Positions 25,544 to 34,798 of a stretch of DNA of 64,000 bases are shown in pieces; position 1 is the stretch's first letter, and the number at the start of each line of letters is the position of its first letter. The stretch lies in the NCBI GenBank assembly GCA_044868005.1, contig JBIOVX010000147.1, positions 52,914 through 116,913 on the forward strand. Reading direction: 5' to 3'. The DNA is from DATARR01 sp044868005 (lineage in GTDB: Bacteria; Acidobacteriota; Thermoanaerobaculia; Multivoradales; UBA5704). Made by a program: the position numbers and the translations under genes. Under the pieces are notes generated by a model that saw only the letters and a list, made by a program, of their open reading frames with translations, did not search any database and had not been told where the DNA came from.

Positions 25544-28500
25544 TGGAAAAGGACAGCAAGGACAGCAGGGACGAAAAGGACGAACCCGCCGTCCCGCCCT
25601 CTGCGCCGCCACGGCGCCGACGCCGGCTGCTGCGCTGGACCGTCGGGCTCCTCCTCACGCTCTTCGTTCTGATCGCGTTGCTGGTGGGCCTGGCCTGGTA
25701 CGGGGTCTCCTCCGAGCGCGGCACGCGGGTGCTGCTCTCCCGTCTCGGCGGCCTGCTGCCGGGTGAGCTGACGGTGGGGTCTCAGCGCGGGCCGCTCGTC
25801 GGGCCCCTGGAGCTGCGGGACGTGCGCTACCGCACGGACGCCATGGATGTGCGGGTAAAACGCGTGCGGCTCGCCTGGCATCCGCGCCAGCTCCGCCGCC
25901 GCCAGCTCGACGTGGAACGGCTCTACGCCGAAGGCATCCGCATCGTCCTTCCCGCCGCGAAGGAGGACGAAACCGAGGACGGCCGGCTGGTGGACATCCA
26001 CCTGCCGGTCAACATCATCGTGCGCGATGCGCTGATCCGTGACGTGGAGATCGTCCGCGCCGGAGAGGAGCCCTTCCGCCTGGACGTCATCGCCCTCGAC
26101 GGCCGCAGCGAACGCCTGCGCGACGTCGTCCACGTGCGCAGCCTGCGGGTGGACGGCCCGACCTTCCGCCTGCGCGCCCAAGGAGACCTCAATCCCGTCG
26201 GCCAGTATCCGCTGAACCTGCGCGCGCAGGCCACCTACGACGATCCCGAGCTGCCGCCGTTCGTCTTCTCCGGCAGGTTCAACGGCAGCCTCGAGAAGCT
26301 CCGCCTGGACGCCCGGCTCGCCCAGCCTTTCGACGCTCACGTCGTGGGCAGCGTTCTCGCGCCGATGCGCGAGCTGAAGATGGACCTCACCGCGCAGGTG
26401 CGGGGATTCGAGGCCAAGAAGATCAATCCGGAGTGGCCGGTAGCGCGGATCAGCCACGGCAACGTGAAGATCCAGGGCGGGCTCGACGATTTCGTCTCCG
26501 AGGGCACGGTCACGGGTGCCTACGAGAATTACGGCTCGGGCGAGGCCACCTACCGGGTGGCGAGACGAGGCGAGGATTTCATCTTCGAATATCTGAACCT
26601 CAAGACCGACAGCGGCGCCGACCTCTCCGTCAAGGGGACGGTAGGAACCGGCGCCAAGGACCTGAGCCTCGATCTGCTGGCGGACTGGCACCGCCTCTCC
26701 TGGCCTCTTCAAGGCGGCGCGCCGGTCGTGGTGAGCCGCTCGGGCGAGGCGACGATCCGGGGGAGCCTCGCCGACTACGAAGTGGAAATGGACGCGCAGC
26801 TCGCCGGACCGAGCCTTCCGCCGGGCCGCTGGAGGCTCGCCAGCCGAGGCAATAAGGAGAGGATGAACGTCCGCTCCCTGCGCGGCGACGTGCTGCGCGG
26901 GCGGGTGACCGCCGTCGGCACCGTCGCCTGGCAGCCGGCGGTCTCATGGCGATTGAAGATGACCGGAAACGCGATCAATCCGGCGGCCCTGTATCCGGAG
27001 TGGCCTGGGAGCCTCGCTTTCACCGCGGCCAGTGGCGGCGTGCTGCGCGACGCCGGTCCTTACGGTAGGGTGGATCTCACCGATCTCGACGGCAATCTGC
27101 GGGGTAATCCCGTGGCCGGACGCGTGCGCCTGGAGCTCGCGGGGAACCGCTATCGCCTGCCTCGCCTCGATCTCCGCTCCGGCTCGGCGCGCGTCACCGC
27201 CGCCGGCGCCTTCACAATGGACGCGGCCGATCTCGATTGGCGGCTGGAGGCGCCGAACCTCGGCGAAGCTCTGCCGGACGCCGGCGGCTCCGTCATTGCC
27301 CAAGGCCATCTCGCGGGGCCTTGGAAGACGCCCCACGTCCGCGCTCAGGCAAGCGGCGGCTCGATCGTCTTTCGGACCTACAACGCCGAGACCTTGAATC
27401 TGACGGCCGATGTGGATCTGGCCCGCGAAGGACCGATGATGATCGACCTCGATGCCGCGGGCGTCGGAGTGGGCGAGCGGCGGTTCGACACCGTGACCCT
27501 CAACGGCCGCGGCACTCGCGGAGCGCACGGCCTCGCCCTCGCCGTGGGGGCCGAGGAGGGCTCCCTCGACCTCGCTCTCGCCGGCGGCCTCCAGGGCCTC
27601 ACGGCATGGAGCGGCGAGATCCGCCAGCTCGACCTGCGCAACGAGCAGACGGGAACCTGGACCCTCGCCGGTCCGGCGCAGCTCGCCGCCGGCACGGAGC
27701 GGGCCGCCTTGAAAAACTTCTGCTGGACCTCCGGCAACGCCCGCCTTTGCGCCGACGGCCAGTGGATCAAGACCGGCACCTGGAACGCTTCAGGAAATCT
27801 CGCGGACCTGCCCTTCGCCCTGTTCAAGCCGTTCCTGCCTGCCGATCTGGAGATCACGGGAAACGTGAACGGCACCTTCCAAGGCCAAGGCTCGCCGCGC
27901 GGCTTCGTCACCGCGGCCGTGGATCTACGGCCGGGGCCGGGGGAGATCCAATACCCGACCAAGACCGGAGAGACGGCCAAGATCCGTTTCGATCAGGGGG
28001 CCGTCACCCTGCGCGCGGGAGCGGACGGCCTCGTGGGCCAGGCCGCGCTGACCTTCGAGAATACGGGTGTCCTCCGGGCCGACCTGCGGCTGCCCCAGTA
28101 CAACGCCATCGGCCTGCCCCTGCAGAGCCAGACCTTGAGCGGGCGGATTCAGGCCGACTTCACCAACCTCGGTTTGGTGGAAGCCTTCGTGCCCGATCTC
28201 GAGGATCCGCGCGGAGCCCTTAAGGCCGACCTGACGCTGAGGGGCACCGTGGCGGCGCCGAAGGCCATCGGCGCCGTGGAGCTGGAGAACGCCCAGGTGG
28301 ACGTGCCGCGGCTGGGCATCGAGGTGCGGCAGATCGCGGTCACGGCGAAGAGCGACGAGCAGGGAGTCCTGCAGCTCCAGGGATCGGCCCGCTCCGGCGG
28401 CGGCATGGTGACGATCGCCGGTGACGTGCCCCTGGACAAGCGGCCGGCTCACATCACCGTCCAAGGGCGGCGCTTCCTCGCCTCCGACACCAAGGAGGCA

Positions 28501-29487
28501 AAGGTCTTCGTCTCGCCAAACCTCAAGATCGCCGCCAAGTATCCGCGCGTCGACGTCACCGGCGACGTGGAGATCCCCGAGACGGCGATCGATCAGCAGA
28601 AGCGGAAGCGCGCGGCGGTCGGCATCTCCCAGGATGTGATCATCGTGCCGCCATCCGAAGAACTGGCGCAGACTCCGAAGCAGGCGCTCGAGCTCCACGC
28701 GCGCGTACGGGTGATCCTGGGCGACAAGGTCAACGTCAAGGCGTTCGGCTTCACCGGCCGGCCGACCGGGAGCCTGCTGGTCATCGAGGAGCCTGGCAAG
28801 GCCACGATCGGCGTGGGAGAGCTGGAGGTCAAGGAAGGCATCTACAAGGCCTACGGGCAGGACCTCACTCTCGACCGCGGCCGGGTCGTCTTCGCCGGCG
28901 GACCGCTCGACAATCCCGGCCTCGACCTGCGGGCCTACCGCAAGGCTGCTGACGGTACCGTGGCGGGGATGAACATCCGCGGCACGCTCAAATCTCCCCA
29001 GGCGACGCTCTACTCCGATCCGCCCATGGGCGAGAGCGAGGCCCTCGCCTATCTCCTGCTCGGCCGGCCGCTGGGACAGACCTCGCCGCAGGAGGGCGAC
29101 ATGCTCGCCAACGCCGCCAACTCGCTGGGATTGAAGGGAGGCAATCTCGTCGCCAAGAAGATCGCCGCCCGCTTCGGCCTGGAGGAAGCGCGGGTGGAGA
29201 CCACGGGCGGGCTCAAGGAGGCGTCCCTGGTGGTGGGTAAATATCTCTCCCCGCGCCTCTACGTCACCTACGGGCTGGGCCTCTTCGAGCCGGTCAGCAC
29301 CTTCAAGATCCGCTACCTTCTAGGCCGCCAGTGGACCCTGCAAGCCGAGCAGGGCGTGGGCACGAGCGCCGACTTCCTCTACACCGTGGAGCGAGGCAAG
29401 GGAGGCAAGACTCCGGAGCCCGTGCGCGACAAGGGCGAGGAAGTGAAGGCGCCGGAGGGAACGACGGGCGCGTCGCCGCCGCCTTGA
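25543..29487 (+). CDS. tamB: TamB-like translocation and assembly module protein
   Basis: 1314 residues. The ATG at 25543 overlaps the tamA stop (TGATG). The basic N-terminus is followed by one membrane anchor (LLRWTVGLLLTLFVLIALLV), then a very long beta-rich region made of repeating short strands, and a C-terminal DUF490 domain (GVGELEVKEGIYKAYGQDLT, SDPPMGESEALAYLLLGRPL). This is the layout of AsmA-like bridging proteins, which link the inner membrane to TamA. The first 14 residues (MEKDSKDSRDEKDE) are encoded by a copy of the AAGGACAGC repeat also found in hairpins at 31051 and 58851. Confidence 0.92.
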   Translation: MEKDSKDSRDEKDEPAVPPSAPPRRRRRLLRWTVGLLLTLFVLIALLVGLAWYGVSSERGTRVLLSRLGGLLPGELTVGSQRGPLVGPLELRDVRYRTDAMDVRVKRVRLAWHPRQLRRRQLDVERLYAEGIRIVLPAAKEDETEDGRLVDIHLPVNIIVRDALIRDVEIVRAGEEPFRLDVIALDGRSERLRDVVHVRSLRVDGPTFRLRAQGDLNPVGQYPLNLRAQATYDDPELPPFVFSGRFNGSLEKLRLDARLAQPFDAHVVGSVLAPMRELKMDLTAQVRGFEAKKINPEWPVARISHGNVKIQGGLDDFVSEGTVTGAYENYGSGEATYRVARRGEDFIFEYLNLKTDSGADLSVKGTVGTGAKDLSLDLLADWHRLSWPLQGGAPVVVSRSGEATIRGSLADYEVEMDAQLAGPSLPPGRWRLASRGNKERMNVRSLRGDVLRGRVTAVGTVAWQPAVSWRLKMTGNAINPAALYPEWPGSLAFTAASGGVLRDAGPYGRVDLTDLDGNLRGNPVAGRVRLELAGNRYRLPRLDLRSGSARVTAAGAFTMDAADLDWRLEAPNLGEALPDAGGSVIAQGHLAGPWKTPHVRAQASGGSIVFRTYNAETLNLTADVDLAREGPMMIDLDAAGVGVGERRFDTVTLNGRGTRGAHGLALAVGAEEGSLDLALAGGLQGLTAWSGEIRQLDLRNEQTGTWTLAGPAQLAAGTERAALKNFCWTSGNARLCADGQWIKTGTWNASGNLADLPFALFKPFLPADLEITGNVNGTFQGQGSPRGFVTAAVDLRPGPGEIQYPTKTGETAKIRFDQGAVTLRAGADGLVGQAALTFENTGVLRADLRLPQYNAIGLPLQSQTLSGRIQADFTNLGLVEAFVPDLEDPRGALKADLTLRGTVAAPKAIGAVELENAQVDVPRLGIEVRQIAVTAKSDEQGVLQLQGSARSGGGMVTIAGDVPLDKRPAHITVQGRRFLASDTKEAKVFVSPNLKIAAKYPRVDVTGDVEIPETAIDQQKRKRAAVGISQDVIIVPPSEELAQTPKQALELHARVRVILGDKVNVKAFGFTGRPTGSLLVIEEPGKATIGVGELEVKEGIYKAYGQDLTLDRGRVVFAGGPLDNPGLDLRAYRKAADGTVAGMNIRGTLKSPQATLYSDPPMGESEALAYLLLGRPLGQTSPQEGDMLANAANSLGLKGGNLVAKKIAARFGLEEARVETTGGLKEASLVVGKYLSPRLYVTYGLGLFEPVSTFKIRYLLGRQWTLQAEQGVGTSADFLYTVERGKGGKTPEPVRDKGEEVKAPEGTTGASPPP

Positions 29488-29490
29488 TTC

Positions 29491-29649
29491 CTACCCGTAC
29501 GTCGGCCGCTGCGGCCAGCCGGACGGCGAGTCCTCGAAATCCTCCTGTCTGCCATACGGGGTGAGGCGCATCTCCCGAGCGAAGCCCTGCGGGTCTTCGT
29601 GAAAAGACGCTAAGGCACCCTCGGGCACTTCGATCGTAATGCGTACCAT
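29491..29649 (-). CDS. Truncated UPF0175-like protein
   Basis: 52 residues, starting MVRITIEVPEGALASFHEDP and then QGFAREMRLT. This is the N-terminal pattern of the UPF0175 antitoxin family (short beta strand, then a helix leading to xxFAxEMR). The usual continuation into the helix-turn-helix (AAIKWYELG... type) is replaced by PYGRQEDFEDSPSGWPQRPT and a stop. So it may be a broken antitoxin or a reused N-terminal domain. It starts 20 bases after the stop of the upstream nitrilase-superfamily gene. Confidence 0.5.
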   Translation of the reverse strand: MVRITIEVPEGALASFHEDPQGFAREMRLTPYGRQEDFEDSPSGWPQRPTYG

Positions 29650-29669
29650 GCTGGAAGCTTACGCGGACC

Positions 29670-30491
29670 TCATCCCAGCCACCCTCGATACAGCTCCGGC
29701 CGCCGGTCGCGCCAGAAGAGGCGGCGGGCCGTGGAGGTGGCGCAGAGGGAGAGGTCGAGGTCGGCGAGGACGAGGTCTTCTTCGAGGCTCTTGCCGCGCA
29801 CAATCACCCGTCCCTCCGGATCGACGGCAAACGACTCGCCCGAAAAATGCAGCTTCGCCTCTTCGCCGACCCGGTTCGCGAGCGCCGCGAAGTAGCCGTT
29901 CTGGAAGGCGGCAGTGCGCACCTCGGCTTCGTAGAGACCTTCCGGCCACTCGCCCACCGTGCCGGCCTGCGGGATGACCACCAGCTCTGCGCCGGCCACG
30001 CCGAGCGCGCGCATCACTTCCGGATAGTGCCGGTCGTAACAGATGGCCACTCCGACCTTGCCGGCGCGCGTCTCGTAGACCGGCACGCCCTTGTCGCCCG
30101 GATGGTAGTAGTCCCGCTCGTGGAAACCCTCGTAGTCGGTGATGTGGATCATGCGCGTGACGCCGAGGAGCCGCCCGTCGGCGTCGAAGACGGGCGAGCT
30201 GTCGAACCGGCGGCCCTGCTCGTCCCGCTCGTAGAGATTGAACAGGGTCACCAATCCCAACTGGCGCGCGTGTTCGCTGATCCGGTCGGTCGTGGGACCG
30301 GGGATCGATTCCGCCAGCTCCAGAGCTTTCTCGTCGCCGGGGTGCTGCGGAAAGAAGCGGTCGAGGATCACCTCGGGGAACGCGATCAGCTCCGCGCCCG
30401 CGCGAGAGGCGGCCGTCATCGTCTCCAGTGCTCGAGCGAGGTTGGACTCCCGGTCCGCGGACGCGGAGAGCTGGGCGAGGGCGATCCGCAC
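29670..30491 (-). CDS. Nitrilase-superfamily C-N hydrolase, catalytic lysine doubtful
   Basis: 273 residues from a GTG start. The catalytic glutamate lies in ELIAFPEVILD and the nucleophile cysteine in VGVAICYDRHYPEVMRALG. At the usual KxHI position (RKMHIP in N-carbamoylputrescine amidases) the sequence is TRMIHITD, with Met where Lys is expected, and FHERDYYHPGDKG follows. So the lysine of the E-K-C triad may be absent or supplied elsewhere. The fold and the family are clear; the substrate is unknown. It lies 3 bases after the hotdog-fold gene. Confidence 0.85.
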   Translation of the reverse strand: MRIALAQLSASADRESNLARALETMTAASRAGAELIAFPEVILDRFFPQHPGDEKALELAESIPGPTTDRISEHARQLGLVTLFNLYERDEQGRRFDSSPVFDADGRLLGVTRMIHITDYEGFHERDYYHPGDKGVPVYETRAGKVGVAICYDRHYPEVMRALGVAGAELVVIPQAGTVGEWPEGLYEAEVRTAAFQNGYFAALANRVGEEAKLHFSGESFAVDPEGRVIVRGKSLEEDLVLADLDLSLCATSTARRLFWRDRRPELYRGWLG

Positions 30492-30494
30492 CCG

Positions 30495-31016
30495 TTATCC
30501 CTTCGACCGTTTCTTGAACGACCAGGTGAACGCGAAGCGGGCCACCTCGGTGCCGTCCGCCATGCGTCCCACGCTCTCCAGCCGCGCTGTAGCGGGCTCG
30601 CCCGTGCGCAGCGTCTCCGTGACGGCGGCGCTCGCCTTCGCGCCGTCCTCGCAGGTGAAGGTGGTCAGGGCCGTGGCCTTCTTGCCGAAGCTCGCTTCCA
30701 GATTGACGATCAGCATCGCTACGGGCACCGGTGCCGATTGCACTACGGCCATGGATAGCGCGCCGGTAGACATCTCGGCGGCCATGCTCAGGGCCGCGAA
30801 GTAGGTCGAGCGGAAAGGATTCGTCGTCCGCCAGCCGTAGGGAACCGTCACCACGCACCGCTCGGAGTCCAGCTCCCGCACGCGCACGCCCGCAATCAAG
30901 GCCAGCGGCAGCTTCGCCAGCATGTAGAGCCGCATCAGCCAGGGATTGCGCATGCGGCTACGCAGCTTGTCCGCGGCGGAGGTCGAGGGCGCAGGCGCGG
31001 CGAGAGATTCGGACAT
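30495..31016 (-). CDS. DUF4442-type hotdog-fold protein
   Basis: 173 residues. The region MRLYMLAKLPLALIAGVRVR and WRTTNPFRSTYFAALSMAAE matches the DUF4442/YiiD-C type of thioesterase-like hotdog folds. It may hydrolyse acyl-CoA esters; the substrate is not known. It is the first gene of a three-gene minus-strand set with the nitrilase-superfamily and UPF0175-like genes. Confidence 0.75.
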   Translation of the reverse strand: MSESLAAPAPSTSAADKLRSRMRNPWLMRLYMLAKLPLALIAGVRVRELDSERCVVTVPYGWRTTNPFRSTYFAALSMAAEMSTGALSMAVVQSAPVPVAMLIVNLEASFGKKATALTTFTCEDGAKASAAVTETLRTGEPATARLESVGRMADGTEVARFAFTWSFKKRSKG

Positions 31017-31050
31017 GGCGGGTCTCCTTGAAGGGATGATATATCGCGAG

Positions 31051-31147
31051 CAAGGACATAAAGGACCAAAAAGGACGGCAAGGACGAGACTTCGAGAGAC
31101 CAGGAGCTTTGGTGTCCTTTTCGTCCCTGCTGTCCTTGAGGTCCTTG
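31051..31147. repeat. Long hairpin of GGAC-type 9-base repeats
   Basis: The left arm (31051-31090) is a run of AAGGAC-containing nonamers and the right arm (31108-31147) is its approximate reverse complement (GTCCTT units). The hairpin lies between divergent genes. The same family occurs at 58851-58950 and as one arm at the tamB start. Confidence 0.7.
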
Positions 31148-31160
31148 ATACGATAGAAGC

Positions 31161-31730
31161 ATGGCCCTCACGGCGACCTTACCCGACGATCTCTCCGCCA
31201 TCCTCCAGGGTCTCGAGAAGAGCGATCGCGAGGCCCATGCCCTGATCGCCGAGCTCGACGACGAGCGCTTCAACTGGCGGCCGGACGAGCGCTCCTGGAG
31301 CGTGGCCCAGTGCCTGGACCATCTCAACGCGGGGACCCGCGTTTATCTCGGACCCATGCGGGGCGCGGTGGAGACGGCCCGCGAGAAAGGCGCCTTGCGG
31401 CGTGGGCCGATCCGCCAGCGGGCCATCGAGCGCTGGTTCGTGCGCTCGCTGGAGCCGCCGCCGCGCCTCCGGATGCGGGCGCCGCGTAAGATCGTACCGG
31501 CCGCGCGCAAGAGCCGCGCCGAGGTCGGAGAGGAATGGACCCGTCTCCAGGCGCAGCTCCGGGACCTCCTGCATGAAGCCGCGCCCCTGGACCTCAACCA
31601 GGCGCGCTTCGTCAATCCGTTCTTGCATGTGGTCCGGTTCAGCGTCGGCACCGGTTTTCTGGTGCTCGAGACCCACGAGCGCCGACACCTCTTGCAGGCC
31701 CGGAACGTGGTCGCAAAGATGGGCAGCTAG
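31161..31730 (+). CDS. DinB family protein
   Basis: 189 residues. FNWRPDERSWSVAQCLDHLN and the C-terminal ETHERRHLLQARNV hold the histidines that bind a metal in DinB/YfiT-like four-helix bundles. Some members are thiol S-transferases that use bacillithiol (BstA type), which would fit the bsh genes in this window, but the exact role here is unknown. The end overlaps the convergent gene by 4 bases. Confidence 0.85.
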   Translation: MALTATLPDDLSAILQGLEKSDREAHALIAELDDERFNWRPDERSWSVAQCLDHLNAGTRVYLGPMRGAVETAREKGALRRGPIRQRAIERWFVRSLEPPPRLRMRAPRKIVPAARKSRAEVGEEWTRLQAQLRDLLHEAAPLDLNQARFVNPFLHVVRFSVGTGFLVLETHERRHLLQARNVVAKMGS

Positions 31731-32776
31731 AGGTTCGTCGACAGATCGAATCCCTCCTTGACCAGCCGCTCGACGAGAGATTCCGCCCCCAGCGCCTCAT
31801 AGGCGGTCACCACACCGCGCGCGGTGACGCTGCCGTCCGCGAGCCCCTGCGCCACGAACGCCGCCGGTAAGGCCGCCATCCGCTGTCCATCGTTCGCTCC
31901 GCCGAGGGAAGCAGCGGCGCGGGTGCCGTCCGGCGCGAAGAGCTCCACCTTCACGAAGCCTCCGGAGTGGCCGAAGCCGGAGAGATGACGGGCGATCGGC
32001 GCCACGCTCGCGAGGAGAAACCTGCCGAGGCGTGGACCCAGCCGGGCCAGCGTTGCCAGGGAGTACGTCGCAATCCGCGCCTCGAAGCCGACCTTGACCC
32101 GCACCTCGCGCGCGCCAAGGAGACCCGGCAGGAGATAGTGCTCGGGGCTCTCCCAGTCGTAGACCGCGCGCGGTCCGAACGGCGGCGGCAGATCGACGAT
32201 CTCGCGGCCCTGGAGACCGCGGAGCGTCCCCTGCGGCGCCGAGAACGAGCGCCCGAGCTGCTCGGCGGAGGCGCGGACGGCGGCTTCTCCTTTCGGGTTG
32301 CGGTTGCCGATGAAGAGCGTCACCCGCACCCGCTCCACAGCCGGCAGGCGCCGGGCGGTCACGATGGCCAAGGCGCCGGAGATTCCCGGTAGGCTGGAGC
32401 AGCCGACCGCCGCGGTAAGGCCGCGCGCGAGGAATTCATCGTCGCGGCTTCGCAAGCGAGTGATCCAACCGCGGTGGTCCGCGATGTCCACGTAGTGGAC
32501 TCCGGCAGCCAGGCACGCCTCCGGCAAGGCCATGCTCATACTGGAGAAGGGACCCGCGCAGTTCACGGCGACGCGGACGCCGGCGAGCGCCCTGGAGCAG
32601 GAGACCGGATCGTTCACATCCGCGGAGATTCCCTGGTGTTCCGCTCCGAGCGCGATGGCGAAGCGTTCCGCCTGGCCCACATCGCGTCCCGCGATTCGAA
32701 CTGGAAGTCCCGCCGCTGCGAGGGCCCTCGCCACGTGCGCACCAAAGACGCCGTAACCGCCGAAGACCGTGATCAT
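31727..32776 (-). CDS. Saccharopine dehydrogenase-like NAD(P)-binding protein
   Basis: 349 residues. ATG 32776 overlaps the upstream stop (ATGA). The Rossmann motif is ITVFGGYGVFGAHVARALAA. VAVNCAGPFSSMSMALPEAC and HYVDIADHRGWI are typical of the trans-acting enoyl reductase/saccharopine dehydrogenase-like family. The substrate is unknown; a lipid-modifying reductase is one option. Confidence 0.8.
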   Translation of the reverse strand: MITVFGGYGVFGAHVARALAAAGLPVRIAGRDVGQAERFAIALGAEHQGISADVNDPVSCSRALAGVRVAVNCAGPFSSMSMALPEACLAAGVHYVDIADHRGWITRLRSRDDEFLARGLTAAVGCSSLPGISGALAIVTARRLPAVERVRVTLFIGNRNPKGEAAVRASAEQLGRSFSAPQGTLRGLQGREIVDLPPPFGPRAVYDWESPEHYLLPGLLGAREVRVKVGFEARIATYSLATLARLGPRLGRFLLASVAPIARHLSGFGHSGGFVKVELFAPDGTRAAASLGGANDGQRMAALPAAFVAQGLADGSVTARGVVTAYEALGAESLVERLVKEGFDLSTNL

Positions 32777-33462
32777 CGCAGGTCGCGGGCGACCAGCACC
32801 GTCCACAGGCTGTAGGCGCCGATGGTCAATCCTGTCGCCGCTTGCAGCAGGAAGGGCGAGGGAACGAACCCCGCGGCCGCCAGGGCGAAGCCGGAGATGA
32901 CGGCGACCCAGCCCACAAGGAGCGTCGAGGTTCGAGCCATGTCGCGAAGACAGAGGTTCATCAGCAGCACCCCGAGGGTATAAAGGCCGTTGGCGACAGC
33001 TAGACCGCCGATCGTTACGAGCTGCTCGAAAGCGAGAAAGATGGCCCGCGACGATTCGGCCGCCGCGACCGGCAACGTCCGGATCTGAAGCACGTCGCAG
33101 AACAGATCGGCCGTCATACCCACGATCGTGAAGCTGAGGGCGAGCTTTCCGGTGACCGGATTACCAGGCAGCCGGCTCCGTAGAGCGGTCATGAAGCCCA
33201 CGAGGACCACCGCGCAGAGCATCCAGATTCCCCAGCCCCATTTCCACGCCGGCGGCTGGCTCGCCAGATAGGCCATGCGATCAGCAAGAGGAATGATGGT
33301 GCTGCCGGGCCGGAGGCCAATCCAGGCCATGACGAGGCCTAAGGCGTGGAGGGCGACGTTCAGCCAAGCCAACGCCAGGAGAGCGCCGCCCTTCGAGATC
33401 GTGGAGCGGGATTTCAGCGTGGGCGTCTCACTCGAGGTTGTCGATCGCTGCCCAGAGCGCAT
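32773..33462 (-). CDS. Membrane protein, unknown
   Basis: 229 residues with about six hydrophobic segments (ALLALAWLNVALHALGLVMA, GIWMLCAVVLVGFMTAL, LVTIGGLAVANGLYTLGVLL, STLLVGWVAVISGFALAAAG). The ATG at 33462 overlaps the Uma2 gene by 35 bases, so a later start is possible. No family is firmly recognised. Confidence 0.6.
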   Translation of the reverse strand: MRSGQRSTTSSETPTLKSRSTISKGGALLALAWLNVALHALGLVMAWIGLRPGSTIIPLADRMAYLASQPPAWKWGWGIWMLCAVVLVGFMTALRSRLPGNPVTGKLALSFTIVGMTADLFCDVLQIRTLPVAAAESSRAIFLAFEQLVTIGGLAVANGLYTLGVLLMNLCLRDMARTSTLLVGWVAVISGFALAAAGFVPSPFLLQAATGLTIGAYSLWTVLVARDLR

Positions 33463-34018
33463 CGAGGTCGAGTGTCAGTCCCTCACAGCCCGGGATCTCC
33501 CGCAACGTACCGGTACTGGCTCCCAGGACGTGGAGGTAGAGACCTTTAGGATCGAGCTGGAGGATCTCCAGGCTGCGCAGTTGCGGATCGAGGAGCCAGT
33601 ACCAGGCCACTCCGAAAGCCGCATAGTCCGCCATCTTTTCCACTCGATCGCGACGGCCGTCGCGGGGCGTCGGCGAAACGATCTCGATAGCGATATCGGG
33701 CGGGACGCGGATCAAGCCGCGCGCAGGCGGCCTGCGGCCACTTGGCAAGTAGACGCTGAGATCGGGTTTCCTGCCGCGCCGGGAACCGACTGCGAACTTC
33801 GCATCGGAGCCGGCCACCAAGCCGCCACGCGGAAAGATCCAGTTGCCGAGAGCCTGCCCCAGAAGCATAACCAGGAGCTCGTGAAGATAATCGGACACCT
33901 CCTCCTCCTCCAGGCGACCGTCCACGAGCTCGCCAGGCTCGTCCTCCGGAAGCGCATACCAGTCGTCGAGCGAAAGCTCAGGCGCGGCAGGCGACTCGGC
34001 GAACGTCCTCTGACTCAT
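33428..34018 (-). CDS. Uma2 family PD-(D/E)XK protein
   Basis: 196 residues. The pattern ELVDGRLEEEEVSDYLHELL, RKPDLSVYLPSG, DIAIEIVSPTPRDGRRDRVE and KMADYAAFGVAWYWLLDPQL is the Uma2 (DUF820) nuclease-like fold, with the catalytic D and ExV region intact. These proteins are often found as many diverged copies in a genome; their role is unproven. The start MSQRTF at 34018 is chosen, since the longer frame would cross into the divergent gene. Confidence 0.9.
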   Translation of the reverse strand: MSQRTFAESPAAPELSLDDWYALPEDEPGELVDGRLEEEEVSDYLHELLVMLLGQALGNWIFPRGGLVAGSDAKFAVGSRRGRKPDLSVYLPSGRRPPARGLIRVPPDIAIEIVSPTPRDGRRDRVEKMADYAAFGVAWYWLLDPQLRSLEILQLDPKGLYLHVLGASTGTLREIPGCEGLTLDLDALWAAIDNLE

Positions 34019-34042
34019 AAAACGATATGGTATCACCGCGTC

Positions 34043-34798
34043 ATGGTCTCCCCTCGGATCTGCTTCCTCGGCGGCAACGGCCATTGCACCGCCCGTCTCG
34101 CGATGGCCCGCTGGTTTCTTGACGGAATCGATCTCGACGAGGTCCCCTATCCCGGCTTCGAGGACAGGCCACGGGCAGCCGGCTTCGATGAGTTCCTGGA
34201 CGCGATCTCCCGCCACCTGCGGTCAGCCACACCTGCGATGATCTACGCGACCGGCGTTGGCGGTCTCGTCGCGCTCAGCCTGCGAGCGCGCGGCGAGCTG
34301 GCCGCGACGCCGATCGTGTTGCAGGCGCCGATTCTCTGGGGCTTGGAGCATCGCTGGATGCCCAGGCTGATGCGGCTCCGTCCGGCTCGAGCGGCTCTGC
34401 GAAAGGCCTTTGCCACGCCCGCGTTCCAGCGGCGATTTCTTCGCAGGTATTTCACCCGCCCGCTGGAGGCGGAGACGGCCGCCGCCTTCTTCGACGGCTA
34501 TGCTCGGTGCACGGCGGCGCCCGACTTCTTCGCCTGGTTCAATCCCGCGCTGCTCCGCTCCCTGGAGCGGTACCTGGCGGCGCGGCCGGCCGCTCTGGAG
34601 CGGATCGAGGTCTGGTGGGGCGGGCGGGACCGGGTGGTCACCCTGCGCGAGCTCGAGTGGACGAAGCAGGCGCTCGGGCTCGCGGACCGCTGGCCGCTGC
34701 GGATCTTCTCGGGCTGGGGGCATTACCCGATGATCGACGATCCCGCATCCTGGGCGAGCGCGATTACAGATGCCGTGGCGAACGCTGGCGCGGTTTAG
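34043..34798 (+). CDS. Alpha/beta-hydrolase-fold protein lacking the nucleophile serine
   Basis: 251 residues from ATG 34043. The nucleophile elbow normally reads GHSMGG; here it is YATGVGGLVALSL, so the serine is replaced by glycine. The acid (WWGGRDRVVTL) and the histidine (FSGWGHYPMIDDP) are present. It is therefore probably a non-hydrolytic relative or uses another residue. The end overlaps the following PEP-utilising gene by 29 bases, which suggests shared expression. Confidence 0.8.
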   Translation: MVSPRICFLGGNGHCTARLAMARWFLDGIDLDEVPYPGFEDRPRAAGFDEFLDAISRHLRSATPAMIYATGVGGLVALSLRARGELAATPIVLQAPILWGLEHRWMPRLMRLRPARAALRKAFATPAFQRRFLRRYFTRPLEAETAAAFFDGYARCTAAPDFFAWFNPALLRSLERYLAARPAALERIEVWWGGRDRVVTLRELEWTKQALGLADRWPLRIFSGWGHYPMIDDPASWASAITDAVANAGAV

